This document shows, one piece after another, positions 24,786-35,996 of a stretch of DNA of 64,000 bases. The notes beneath the pieces were generated by a model that saw only the letters and a program-made list of their open reading frames with translations, was not told the DNA's origin and made no database searches. Source of the DNA: Cloeon dipterum (lineage: Eukaryota > Arthropoda > Insecta > Ephemeroptera > Baetidae); contig NC_088789.1 in assembly GCF_949628265.1 (NCBI RefSeq), forward strand, positions 22,809,883-22,873,882, written 5' to 3'. A program made the translations under genes and the position numbers. Numbering within the stretch: position 1 is the first letter of the stretch; every line of letters begins with the position of its first letter.

Positions 24786-27688
24786 ATGATGTCCGCTCGT
24801 GCGCACCGGCTCGGGTGCACCTTACTAAAATGCAACTTTTCCTATGGGACAGGTATACGTTTGAACGCATGTACTAACCTTTAAAAAGCAGTAGATTCGT
24901 TTGAAATAAACTATTAGAAGCAAGGCAACCATTTTTCCGTTCGTTTCCAGTGCGATTTCAGTCTGCATCGGCGACGCCGTTGGCTCGGCAGCTCAATGCC
25001 AAAATCCGAGTCACAGGCCCGCTCACGGTGGCCGATTATATGAAAGAGGTGCTCGTGAACCCCACAGCGGGCTACTACCCCACTAAAGAGGCCATCGGGG
25101 CGAAAGGAGACTTTGTCACTTCACCAGAAATCAATCAGCTCTTCGGGGAAATGATCGCTGTGTGGATTTTGAGCGAGTGGCAGAAGGTCGGCGCACCAAA
25201 GCCCATGCAGCTTGTCGAGTTTGGCCCAGGGAAAGGCTCCCTCATGTCTGATATTCTGAGGGTGAGAAATGAGATGACTAGGTTTTGGATATAAGTCACT
25301 GGCCATTTATAAAAGCTACCCTATTCCAAAGAACGTCTTAAATTTGGCTAAAGCCAAAATAAATTACTTTAAAAATCCAGGAATTTCTTTGTAAAGCAAA
25401 ATCCTAATAGCTAGAAAATTTATATAAATCTGGGCAAAATTTTTAAGTTGAAAGAAAAGGAACTTATTCTTTCAAAATGAAAAGAAAGGAATAAACTTTC
25501 TATAAAAAATAAACACAGCCTATGCTCTAATAAATCTAGCTGACCTTTATTTCGTAAGTAAAACTAGACACATTATTAGCTTTACAAATATCCTGAATAG
25601 TCAGTTCGATCTTGTGTCTAGCAGAATTACCAGCTGGGGATTGCTATTTAAAATTTAGTGACACTGGGAACACAAATCAAACAGATATATTTTTCAATCC
25701 CTCATAATTAATCTGACATCTGCCAGGTTTTCAAGCACTTCAAAATAGACGGAGTTAGTGTCCACTTGGTAGAATTGAGCCAGAAAATGAGAGAGTCGCA
25801 GGCGAAACTGCTCTGCTCTGAAGCAACGTTGGGCAAAAACGAGGAGCACCAGTTGCAAGTCGTTTCTGGATTAACGAGCACGGATTACCCGATTTCTTGG
25901 CACAACCATCACTCGGAGGTGCCCAGAGACGCCTTCTCTTGCATCGTCGCGCACGAGTTCTTTGACGCACTGCCTGTGCACAAGTTGAGGGTTTGTTTGA
26001 GAAAAGTTTAGGTGATTCTTTTTTGTGAAGTGTATTAAATTACAGAAAACCGCAGAAGGCTGGAGAGAAATTCTGGTCGATATTGACACTGAGAGTGAAG
26101 ATATAAAATTCCGTTACATCTTGTCCAGAGAGCCCACTCCCATATCTCAGCTCTACAAACCAAAGGTTTATTTTTTCCAAGGTTTAATTATAGATCAAGT
26201 TAAGATTTCTCTAACAGGATTGCGACACGAGGGAGGATATCGAAATTTGTCCATCTGCCGGAGCTCTGATGCAAAATCTGGCCCAGCGGTTTGAGGAAGA
26301 CGGAGGGTTTTTGCTCCTTGCTGACTACGGGCATGATGGGGACAAGACTGACACCTTCAGAGTAAGTCAACTTCATTAGATTTGATTGTTACCTTGTTAG
26401 TAATTTTGCATTGAATTTGCAACAGGGTTTCAGCAATCACCAGTTGCATGATCCACTGCTCAATCCTGGCACTGCTGATCTGACGGCTGACGTCGATTTC
26501 GGCTATCTGAAGAGGAGCGTCGAGGGGAAAGCCCTCACCTTCGGCCCTGTCACGCAGGAGAAATTCCTGAACAGCCTTGGAATCCAAGTCCGGCTCAATG
26601 TGAGTACCATTTTTTAATATCTTTGTCTCTTGACCACAGATTTAGCTTCTTCTGCAGAGTCTTATTTATTGGTAAAATCTTCTCATAAAATTATTCCAAT
26701 TTACTAAATTTAAACCTTTGTCGAAAAGTGCAAGGAATGCAATATAGTCATGAGGAACACGAATCACGCTTCATATCTTATGATAGCGGTGAAGTAGCGC
26801 CTAACTTATCAAACAAACTTAAATTTTCCTGTTGCAAGAAAATGATAACAATCCATTCGACAGTGAAAATACATATAGGTTTTTGTTGAGCAATGCGCAA
26901 TTTCTCCACAACTATGATTATCTTTCATTCTAGAGTGGTTTTAGTAATGTATGATATTTTTCCGATATTTTGTTAAGAATTCTTCGGAATTTTTTTATTT
27001 ACCTTTTTCGACCTGAAAGACATCAACATTCCCGCATAATTACGGATGGATTAAACTTAACTGAGATTTCTATGTACTACTAACAGTAAGTCCTGGTCCC
27101 GGTAAAATAACGCAACTTTCAACAACCAAACGCGAATTTCCTTGTTGCAAGAAAAGGACAACAATTTATTCGACAATGAAAATTTGGGTGTTTGTTGAAA
27201 GTTGCGTAATTTTGCCGGGACCAGGACGACTTGCTAGAACATTTTAAAGAGTTGAAAATTATGCGTTTTATTTTTTTAATATGATTTGAAAATTATTAAT
27301 TGCTATAATATAATATATAAAAGAGATCATTCAGAATTGTATATGTATACTGACATGACTGAATTTTTTGCCAAATGAAAATGCACGCAGAAGAATCTGA
27401 AATCGTGAGAGATAAAAAGCCAATTATTTGTAACGTAAGTCAGTCCGTTTCCTTGTCACAATCAACGTACACGCCTCCAGTGATAATTTTTTTTCAACCA
27501 ATCTATAAAATTCGCAGATTTTGCTGCAAAATGACGGCCTGTCAGCAGAGCAAAAGGCAATTTTAAAGAGCGGCGTGGAAATGATGACTGACGCGTCTAA
27601 AATGGGAGAACGTTTCAAGTTTTTCTCCATGTTTCCTAATGTGTTGGAAGAGCACTTAGGGAAATACCCTGTGTTGGGCTTTCACTAG
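24786..27688 (+). CDS. NDUFAF7: NDUFAF7, mitochondrial complex I assembly arginine methyltransferase
   Basis: Seven exons join to 416 residues: 24786-24852, 24951-25261, 25727-25990, 26046-26165, 26218-26361, 26426-26599 and 27518-27688. The N-terminus is an Arg/Ser-rich presequence (MMSARAHRLGCTLLKCNFS). The MidA-type domain follows: GPLTVADYMKEVLVNP, GDFVTSPEINQLFGE, the SAM-binding loop VEFGPGKGSLM, AHEFFDALPVHK, ADYGHDG and the very conserved PGTADLTADVDFGYL. Human NDUFAF7 (441 aa) dimethylates an arginine of NDUFS2 early in complex I assembly. The start codon is only 17 nt from the stop of the upstream SAM gene, so the promoter must lie within that gene. Intron 6 (26600-27517) holds two copies of a small inverted-repeat element. 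Confidence 0.95.
26790..26910. mobile_element. Diverged copy of small palindromic MITE (copy A)
   Basis: Shares the core with copy B 200 bp downstream: TGTTGCAAGAAAA, ACAAT, ATTCGACA and TGTTGA in the same order. Its arms are decayed, so its ends are approximate. It lies in NDUFAF7 intron 6. Confidence 0.55.
27091..27226. mobile_element. Small palindromic MITE (copy B)
   Basis: A 136-bp element whose left arm (27091-27139, TCCTGGTCCCGGTAAAATAA) is mirrored by the right arm (27179-27226, ending GCCGGGACCAGGA), with about 85-90 percent arm identity. No clean target duplication is visible, so the superfamily is not assigned. It is non-coding and lies in NDUFAF7 intron 6. Confidence 0.75.
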
Positions 27689-28072
27689 TGAAACTTACAG
27701 TGAATAAAACTAGATTTGATAGCGTATAACTCTACGTTTTATCTGTTTTTCTTCCTGTGCGTACAAACATTTTACGCTGAACACATTTTTTCACTCGAGA
27801 GAAGACTTAAGAATTTTAAAAAGGTGTAAAGATAAATTGTGCAATACCAAATAGATACACTTATTTTGAAAAACCAAAACTTTGATTCAAGCTATCAAGC
27901 AATAAAAGTAAAATAGTTGGAAGTTTCACAATGCTGTTGATTAAATTCAGATCATAAAATACTGACTTGATTATTGGCTCTGGTATTGAGCTGAACCCCG
28001 TTTTTCACAGCTGCGATTTAGGAACACATATACATACATGAATAATTAATTATCACAGTCGCATTGACTTGA
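27689..28072. other. Shared 3' region of NDUFAF7 and the transporter gene
   Basis: Convergent 384-bp AT-rich spacer with AATAAA at about 27703 just after the NDUFAF7 stop. Nothing else seen. Confidence 0.5.
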
Positions 28073-30267
28073 TCACAAGGTTGGCTGTTCGGTCAGGTGA
28101 TGGGAAACCTGATTCCCCATGCGCGAAAAGACGTCGCGCAGTCCGATAACCGTTCCAACCACACCTAGCACGATTAGGAAGACGTTGAAACCTTTTTGCA
28201 AGACGCTCGTGTGGTTTCTACAAAGTGGACAAATTAAATTGTGCGGATAAATTCCGAGAAATTCGTACCCTTTAAAAAGTTTCAAATGGAAAAGTCCGGG
28301 CAAGATGAAGGCCAAAAGAGTACAGCACGAGGAGCCGATTAGGGCCATCAAAGTGCCAAAGTTCGGAACCACCGACACTATCACTCCGGTCAGCAACACC
28401 AGAAATAGCCGCAGCAAATTCTGTGGTTTTATGGAATTGAGAATAAGCGATAAAGCCGTAATTGGATACTTACTCCCTTAAGGAGTCCGTCGGAAATGAT
28501 ATATCGAGCCTCAAGCAGCTCCAAAACGGGGAACATCATTATAGGGTATGTGAGGAAAAGCGACACGCACAGACAACACGTCACGATCATAGGAAAATTC
28601 ACCCCTTCGCTCGAAGACCGAGGCAAATTAAAAGTAATGATGTCACTGGTTTCTGGTGGTGGAAATTAGATTTACTTAATTTAAAAAATATGAATTTAAA
28701 TAAAATTACCTGGACCAAAGGAGAGATAACCTGACACTCCAAACGCGATGTAAAGGAATGTGACCGCGAACATGGATGAAATAAAATACTCCTTGAACCG
28801 GTGCCTCACTTTCGGAGCTAAAGACTGCTCCAGGGACAAAATCATTCCAGCTCCCTGGAGAAATGAAAAGATTTTAGCAAAAAAAAAACACTAGTATTAT
28901 TTTTTGTCACTTACTTCAAAGCAGTAAATTGCGACAGCAAAGTAAAACGGCAAGCCTTGTACTGAATACTCTTTGGGATGAAATCTGGCGACATTGTAGT
29001 GCTGGAAGTCGAACCAGAAAACGACGCCGAATGCGAAAATGCTCGAGATTTGAGCAAAAATACTGTGAAGTAAAGGCCAATTAATATTAATGTAAATGAA
29101 AAATTAGTTTGAGCTTTTGTAAAATTATTTTCAGACTTACATCTCAAACTTACAAAACAAATTTTTATCTTTTAACGAATTTTTTTAGCTGAAACTTGTT
29201 TTTAGTTTATAATACCTCTTTTAGGCTGAAATTTAATACTCCCAGAGAAAATGACATTTTGTCAAACGAAATTACAGTATTTTTTCTGGAGATGAGTGTG
29301 TTTTTAATCAAAAATGGTATTAATGTTGTAAATATGATTTGTCAAAAACCGATTAATTTAAAAAACACTATTTCGTGAAAAAAAACGTCTGAAATTTAAA
29401 ACCCAAGACATTCTTGACCCTTTTTTAAGTTAATTTGAGACAAACCTGAAAACAGCCAATCTACTCAGGTGCCTCGGCAGGACTAGCAAGTACAGAAGGG
29501 GCAGTAAAATTACCAGCCAATGAGTACGGGTCATAAAATGAAAATACGAAGTTCCATTCTCCATTATGAACATCAAATAAGCGCAGCAAAAACCTGAGCG
29601 GAATTGTTTAACTTAATAATTTACTAAATATTTTTTATGGTTTTTACCTGTCTGTGAAATTACCACAGAGTAGTCTACTAACGCCCTTCCTGTATTCCCC
29701 ATCGCATAGAACCCTACACACATTCAAAATATTTGTAATCGTCAGAATAAATAATTTTTAAGTAAAAAAAATACCTATATCACCGTACGTGACAACTTGA
29801 GGGACGATTCTGATGGGGTTGGATTTTACATCGCTATCATCAGAGGAATCTTCAATTAAAAGTGGTACTTTGTGTTCGACAAACCTGGCCGGCTTGTTTT
29901 TGGGGCTTTGCGCCAGCAGGACGTTCTCTATGTGGTATTTGCTGTCAACCACCATCATCATGGCCTTGACGCTGATCACTGCTACACTTACCATAACCAC
30001 AATGCCCTCAATAATGCCGGCCTGGAAAATTTTCCATTTGCAAAAATCGATTTCAATGATAAGGTACTTGTTTATTTAATATTTTCACTGAAAACCACCA
30101 GCAGGGACGCAAAATGATAACAAAAAAGTAAACAGAGAATTATCTTTTTTCACCTCTTTAAAGGCATAAGGCAGTCCCAAAATTCCAGCGCCGATGAACG
30201 AAATGAAAATGTTGGCTAGGATCTTCACAGGGCTGGTGTTGCCGACGACATTCACGGTCGCAGTCAT
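28073..30267 (-). CDS. SLC36/AVT3-like amino-acid transporter (AAAP family)
   Basis: Nine exons join to 447 residues: 30267-30154, 30021-29775, 29713-29648, 29593-29446, 29062-28915, 28854-28710, 28652-28474, 28420-28269 and 28217-28073. The first helix has the family motif FISFIGAGILGLPYAFKE. About eleven hydrophobic segments follow, including YFAVAIYCFEGAGMILSLE and FGVSGYLSFGPETSDIITF, both typical of the amino acid/auxin permease fold. The loop after the second helix is acidic (EDSSDDSD). Relatives move neutral amino acids with protons across plasma or lysosomal membranes. Substrate and location cannot be told from sequence. The protein resembles AVT3-type members more than the Drosophila pathetic group, which I judge only loosely. 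It is tandem with FBXL3, whose stop is 417 bp upstream of this start. Confidence 0.88.
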
Positions 30268-30683
30268 CGTGCCGCCAATTCGGGGCAGAAAAATCGCAAT
30301 TCAAGTTGTCACTTCGCCAGCATGCCAACGACTAATTGTCGGCGCAGACAGCTGGTGCGGTTTCTGTATCTGGCTTTCTCTTTCCAGTGCAAGTGTTGCG
30401 TTTCCTCTGCTCTCGCAGCCAATAAGCAGGTAGCACCGGTGCGGAGTGAGCACAGAAATGCGACGCTCCATCTGCCGGACACGCGGAGAGCCAGAATCGG
30501 ACGGGAAATCGCGAAAAGATAACGTTTATCAGCTCCGCAATGTTGTGTATTTATTGTACACGCAACCTTACATGATGAATATAAATCAGCATTTTTTATT
30601 CATTTCGTTTTAGGCTAAATAATAGTAGATTATTTTAAGACGAATACATTTAAGGTATATGGACACCAGTTTTTTAGTCTTGT
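30268..30683. promoter_or_regulatory. Transporter promoter and FBXL3 3' UTR
   Basis: 416 bp, GC-richer in the first 250 bp next to the transporter start, then AT-rich FBXL3 3' UTR. A minus-strand poly(A) signal (plus TTTATT) is near 30596. Confidence 0.4.
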
Positions 30684-33600
30684 TCACCAAATCGGCATGA
30701 ATTCGGGACACCAATCCCGACCAAGAATTTCGGAAACGCGTTTGCAAGTTTTATTAATGTCGTGCAACTCGTCCTCGAGAAGACACTCTTCCATCACACT
30801 CAGCTGCCGCAGTTTTGGCCCGCAACGGCTGACAAACTCCACGAAAGCAGAACATGTCACCTAATTACAAACCAAAAATTAGTGAATTTTTTTCTCTGAA
30901 AATTGTCCAGAACACTGGGAAGTGGTAAATGTTTCGTTTTTGTTGAAATAAACTTTGTTGAATAAATAATTATGGTTTTTTTTTTAAAAAAAATTATGCC
31001 TATTTTTTCATGAAATGATTTAGCATAAAAATTGGAACTTTGAGAGGAGCTTTATACAGGCCAACAATAAAAAAACATTTTGCATCGTTGGCTATGGCAA
31101 AGGTTCGTTTAGTATTGTTTGAGGAATTTGGTAGTAGCTATCTCAACAATTAAATCAGGACAGATCAACAATTAACTTTCAGAATATTTTTTAGTTTTTA
31201 GAGACTGAAAAGAGGTAAAAAGGAATGTTAAAAAATTTTCTGTTACATATACAAATAAGCAATCAAAGCTAAAACCTATTTAAATTAATTTTATTACCTC
31301 GCACTCTCCAAGTCCCAGTGAAGTGAGTTGAGGACAATTAGAGGCGACCCCGAGCAGCTCGGAGTCGATTGTCGTGCTCCCATTGGCGCCAACTACCAGT
31401 TCCCTCAGCCTTGGGCAATGTTTAGCTGAGGAAAAAAAGTTCCCGTTCTCTAAAAATCACTTTTTGTTAATTGCATTGCTCACCTATTCTCGCCAGAACT
31501 CGTTTTGGCAAGCAGTCTCCAAAATACAGATGCGTCACCGGCAGGTAGGACGTGAAGAGCGACTCGAGCGACTCCTCCGGAAGGACGAACACGTACATCA
31601 CCAAGTTCATGCTTGGAGAATGGTCGACGAGAGCCTTTAAATTGAGAATTAAAAGATGATCAAATTAGGGGGTAAAGCGAACGAACCTTCCAACAGTGTG
31701 GCGAAACTCTTTTGAACGGCGCGTCTTTGTCGCCGTAAATATCAATTCTCAGGTACTCTAATCGAACATGCTCCTCGGAACTGAGAGCCATGAGGAGGTT
31801 GTCGCTCAGCAAAGTGTAGCTCAAGGACAGCTCTCGTAAACACCTGCAGTGGTCAGCCAGCGCCACGATTCCTTCAAATTTAAATGATATATGGTTATTT
31901 TATTAAACGTTTTATGTGAGTAATTAAAAACTTTCTCATTTTTGAAGGGGAAAAATCATAATTTTAAGCACAAAAATAAAAAGTATCCTATGTTAGAGCT
32001 GAAATATTCCTCAGAAAACGCTTAATAATTTTTCTTTGGTAGAAATAACTTCCTGATTAGGAAAATTGAATTTAATAAAGCATTTGCAAATGTCTGGCTG
32101 TGAAATTCAGACGATTGACCATTCTTTCTGAGCTTCCAGTCGTTGCGGGACCATTAAATGAGCATGAATTAAGTCGTTTCAACCATACTAAAAATTTCTA
32201 TTATCGTCCTAAACTGCCAAAACCATCTTAATGGTGTCTAAAATGGCTTAAAACCAATAAAAATATTAATTTTGTAAAAATCGTGTGCGCTGGATGTTCT
32301 CCAGCTTTAATTTTGTCTAAACTTTAAAAAATAGGAGCAATATAATTTATTTAAAAAACTTTGATCAATAACTCTCGTACATGCGCTCTAATTTTTTGAA
32401 GCTGTTTAATTAAGGAATCGATTTCAATTAATATTTATTGATTATTTGCACGCTATTCTTACCTCCTGGCGAAACCCTGGGGCACGATTTCATTCTAAGC
32501 AGCTGGAGGGTGCGTGAGTTTGACGTGGCGAGCGCTTTGAGTGAGGGGTCGTCGACGGGCGTGTTGTCGATGGCCAGCGAGCTGAGGGCCCTCGAGTGGT
32601 CCAGCACCAGCGTCAGGGCGGACACGAACGACTCCTGGTCGACGTCCAGGAAGACGGGCCGCGCCGAGCTCATCAACGCCAGCGTTTTCAGCGAACAGTT
32701 CACTAACTGCTTTTATGTGAATTATAAGATTGTTCCACGTGAATTTTATTTTAAAATTGAACGGGAGATTCCGAGCACCTCCAATTACGCGTTTGACAAG
32801 AAAAAATAAGTAGCAACTTTACCCTGGAGAGGATGTGACACGCCTTCTGCGCCGACTCGACGGAGCTGTCCGTCCTGAGGATGACGCATTTCAGGTGTTT
32901 GGCATGCCGCTTCAGGACGAAGTTGATCAGCGCCGGCGAGGTTGCTGGCAAGCAAGATCTTAACAAAAGATTAACACACTGATTGCCTTCGATTGCAGCC
33001 GAGACGGTGAAGAAAGAGATTTTGTTCGTTTCGAGCCCCTGCTGCTTGCGTTTGTAGGCAACTTGCATGCCCGCTGCGATGTGCGGGTCGCCTAACTTGG
33101 CAATGTTGCAGGGGCTAGAAGCGTTTGCTTGACCTTTCGAGCGGCTTTTCAATTCATTAATTGGAAAAAGCGAATTGGACGCAGATAGGAATGTTTTGAA
33201 ATCAATCCGCTAAAATCACGATTTTGCAGATGGGAGGAAAAACCGATTTTTGTTTGTAAAATTACTGTGCACTATAGCTATTTTTTAATATTTTAAATAA
33301 GAAAATCAAATCAGACATTTTCCAAGATTTTACTGCCAGAAAATTTAAATATTATTCGTAAATTCGAAGGAAACGAGAGTAATAAATGAATGTGGGATCA
33401 ATTTTGTTATTAGTCTCTCTCATTTCATTGAACGTTTTTAATTATATTTCGATTTCCTGGCCGTGCAATCTTTATTTTTTCATCAAAGAGAAACTATCAA
33501 CTCATATTTTTTTATTAAAAATACCGAGTAATTTTTATGTTCCAAATTATGCCACATTTTTTTGCAAAACAACTCATATAAAATCATATGGTCAATCTTG

Positions 33601-34523
33601 TTGCACATTTGGAAAATTTCCTAAATTTCGAAGTGTGCGCAACAAAGTCAACCTTGCAACCTAGTGGTTTCAAGGTGAAAATTTTACAGATTAAAATAAA
33701 ACTGTCGAGATTTTGAGTGTCATTTTTGAAACATCAAATTGTTTGCCACTATAAAACGACTTTTTAAATTTTCAAATTTGGTCGATTTTCTTGATTTTTA
33801 TCTCTTGAATTTTAAAATTCCAGTAAAACGACGGAAATTGGAATTAATTTCATTTGAATACGTAAAATGCTAAAAATTAATTTAGGAAACACGATCAATG
33901 TCATTAAACTTGTAAGATTATAATTTAACTTTTTTTTAAATGCAACCTTTCGCAACCAATAAATTCGTTATGTTTTACATTTATTTTAATTTAGTCTTGT
34001 CTCAAAATTAACATTAAAAAACATACGCATAAAAGCTAATTTTAGCGAACTCTGCCAGCAAAATTAGAAAAAATAGAGCAAAAAATCGCTTGATGTTAAA
34101 AAAGGGGCTTACTTTGAGGCATTGCTGAGGACAAACTCAAACTTCTGCCATAACTGAGGGGACTGGGAGGCTCTGTTCCACGATTTGCAGACGCAGGCCA
34201 CCCTCCCGAGGTCGGCGACCGGCAGCTGCACGAACACGCTGGCCAACACTTCAGGCGGAAGCACCGACCAGTCGGGCGAGCTTCTCATTCGATGACCTTG
34301 GGTGCGAGACAGAGAGCGAATCACGCTTTTGACACACATTTAACGAGCAACAGTCGGGCGGAAGGGGGCTGGGCGGGTGGGGAGGGGGAGGGAGGGAGGG
34401 TCGGAGGACCTGCTTATTAGAAGGGTGCATACTTTTGGCGCGCACTGAAGAGATGGCTTTTGGAGCGTCACAGCTCCGCCGACGTTTCGGCTGCCTCGGA
34501 ACGCACTCTGAAACTCGCATCAT
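30684..34523 (-). CDS. FBXL3: FBXL3, F-box/LRR receptor for cryptochrome
   Basis: Eight exons join to 431 residues (human 428): 34523-34433, 34296-34113, 32958-32823, 32706-32463, 31871-31687, 31634-31484, 31425-31298 and 30860-30684. The F-box is [20 protein letters not shown] with [18 protein letters not shown] segments parallel human FBXL3 closely: [76 protein letters not shown]. The chain ends PEFMPIW, as human ends PDMMPTW, where the last tryptophan inserts into the FAD pocket of CRY. FBXL3 is the substrate subunit of an SCF ligase that degrades cryptochrome. The short first exon (PKRRR basic patch) is chosen because it gives family length and splices in frame. A simpler start at 34339, without that intron, is the alternative. 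Confidence 0.93.
34364..34400 (+). repeat. G-quadruplex-capable G-tract
   Basis: About eight runs of three or more G within 37 bases on the plus strand. On the transcribed minus strand this is the C-rich polypyrimidine part of FBXL3 intron 1. Confidence 0.8.
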
Positions 34524-34680
34524 CCAACACGCTATTAAAACCTAGCCTACGAATCACTCGATCTCGCGCGACAAACACGTGAATTCATGAAATTACAATT
34601 AGCAGGTGCAATCAGTCAAGTCGAGCCCTTTCGGTCAGATGGGTCAAGTCTGAATGAGAGAAAAGTTGATGACCTTACTA
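34524..34680. promoter_or_regulatory. FBXL3 upstream promoter region
   Basis: Contains one CACGTG E-box at 34576-34581, about 55 bp from the proposed FBXL3 start codon. No TATA box is clear. Confidence 0.4.
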
Positions 34681-35388
34681 TTTAAAGGGCATGAACGGTG
34701 TAAAATTAAATAGAAAAAGACTTCTTTGGAGCCGTGGAATGATCTGGAAATGAAAATGGATTGGTAGAGACAAACGTGACGTCGTTGCCCATTCAAAGAG
34801 GAATAATTTTGCGGTTATGTAAATTGTCAACATTTAAATTTATCAGCGATAAAAGACTTAAGACGTCACTGAAGTTCTAGAGCTTCTAGAAAATTTTCAG
34901 TTAGATTTGTTTCAATAAAACTTTGTGGTGAAAAATCACATCTTCGAAATGAGGACTGAATAATTTCCCAATTTTGAGCAAAATATTTATTTCCTAAAAT
35001 TTTTCTAGTTTTTTAGTGTTGTACACAATTTTGATGAAGACAAAAAATAAATAGAAGGCCAGAAAATAATTTAAAAATTTTTGCAAATGAAAAAAACCGA
35101 CAGCTTGAAAAAAATAAATTACCGAATTTTAATCCGCATTTTGGCGATTTACTTGGTTTTTGGACTGAAATAAATCTATAAAAATAGAGCTTAGAAAAAA
35201 TAGATCATTGATCAAATTAAATTTTCCAAGTTTACATAATGGAAACGAGGATTTTTCTTGGTTTCGCAGTATCATTCCTCACTAACTCATCCGATTTGCT
35301 CCGGTGCAACGCCATTTTTCATTTGAGACTCTTCCACGGCTTCAGGCAACTCGTATAAAATTTCCTTTACCTATCATGCCCTTTAAAG
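34681..35388. mobile_element. Long inverted-repeat element, about 0.7 kb
   Basis: The left end TTTAAAGGGCATGA (34681) is mirrored at the right end TCATGCCCTTTAAA (to 35387). The inner arms still match for about 100 bp (GCCGTGGAA and AAATGAAAA blocks in the same order on opposite strands). TTAA flanks both ends, which may be a piggyBac-type target site, but the terminus (AGGGC) is not typical. It is diverged and non-coding. The box GAGGAATGATACTGC is shared with the element near 63.4 kb. Confidence 0.6.
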
Positions 35389-35990
35389 TCACATTTATCT
35401 GAGAGAGAAAACTCGCGGATCACGAGTATATCAGTCTGCGGTCACGGTTTCAACAGTCGTTTCTTATCAAATTTGCGAGATTGAGAGAGACAAGATTATA
35501 ATGCGATAATTTCCTTGGTAGTCACCGCTTAGGCAGGTAGTGGTGGAGGAAACGCTCGAACAATGTGTCTCTGGGCGTTTTGCTGCAGAGTCTGCAGCCA
35601 TGAACTGCAACCACCCGCCGGGTTAGGTCACCATTGGGCTCTCAATAGTTTTCAGCACCACTGCAAAAATAGAATTCCATCCAAGATATTACGACAAGAC
35701 CGGAATTTCTTTTCCTTTTCAACCCCAAAACATTTAACGCGTTCAGCACCGGGATTTTTAATGTTTTTGGGTCATTTTTTGCGAAACAAAATGGAAGGTA
35801 GGAAGGAAAGGGTTGAGAAAATAAGTTCAAATGAACGCCATTAAATTTGAATTATACTTTCTGTGTTTTTATGGATTTTTTAAATTTAAAAGCGTTATTT
35901 TTATCTGGGAACAACTCCCCAGTGCAAAACACACCCTCTAAAAATAGTCGGCCATTATTTACGCAGTAAAAATTCTACGCGTTGCGAAAG
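35389..35990. other. Spacer without recognised gene
   Basis: Mixed composition. Short open frames at 35563-35844 show no protein-like pattern. Nothing further seen. Confidence 0.4.
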
Positions 35991-35996
35991 GAGCAT

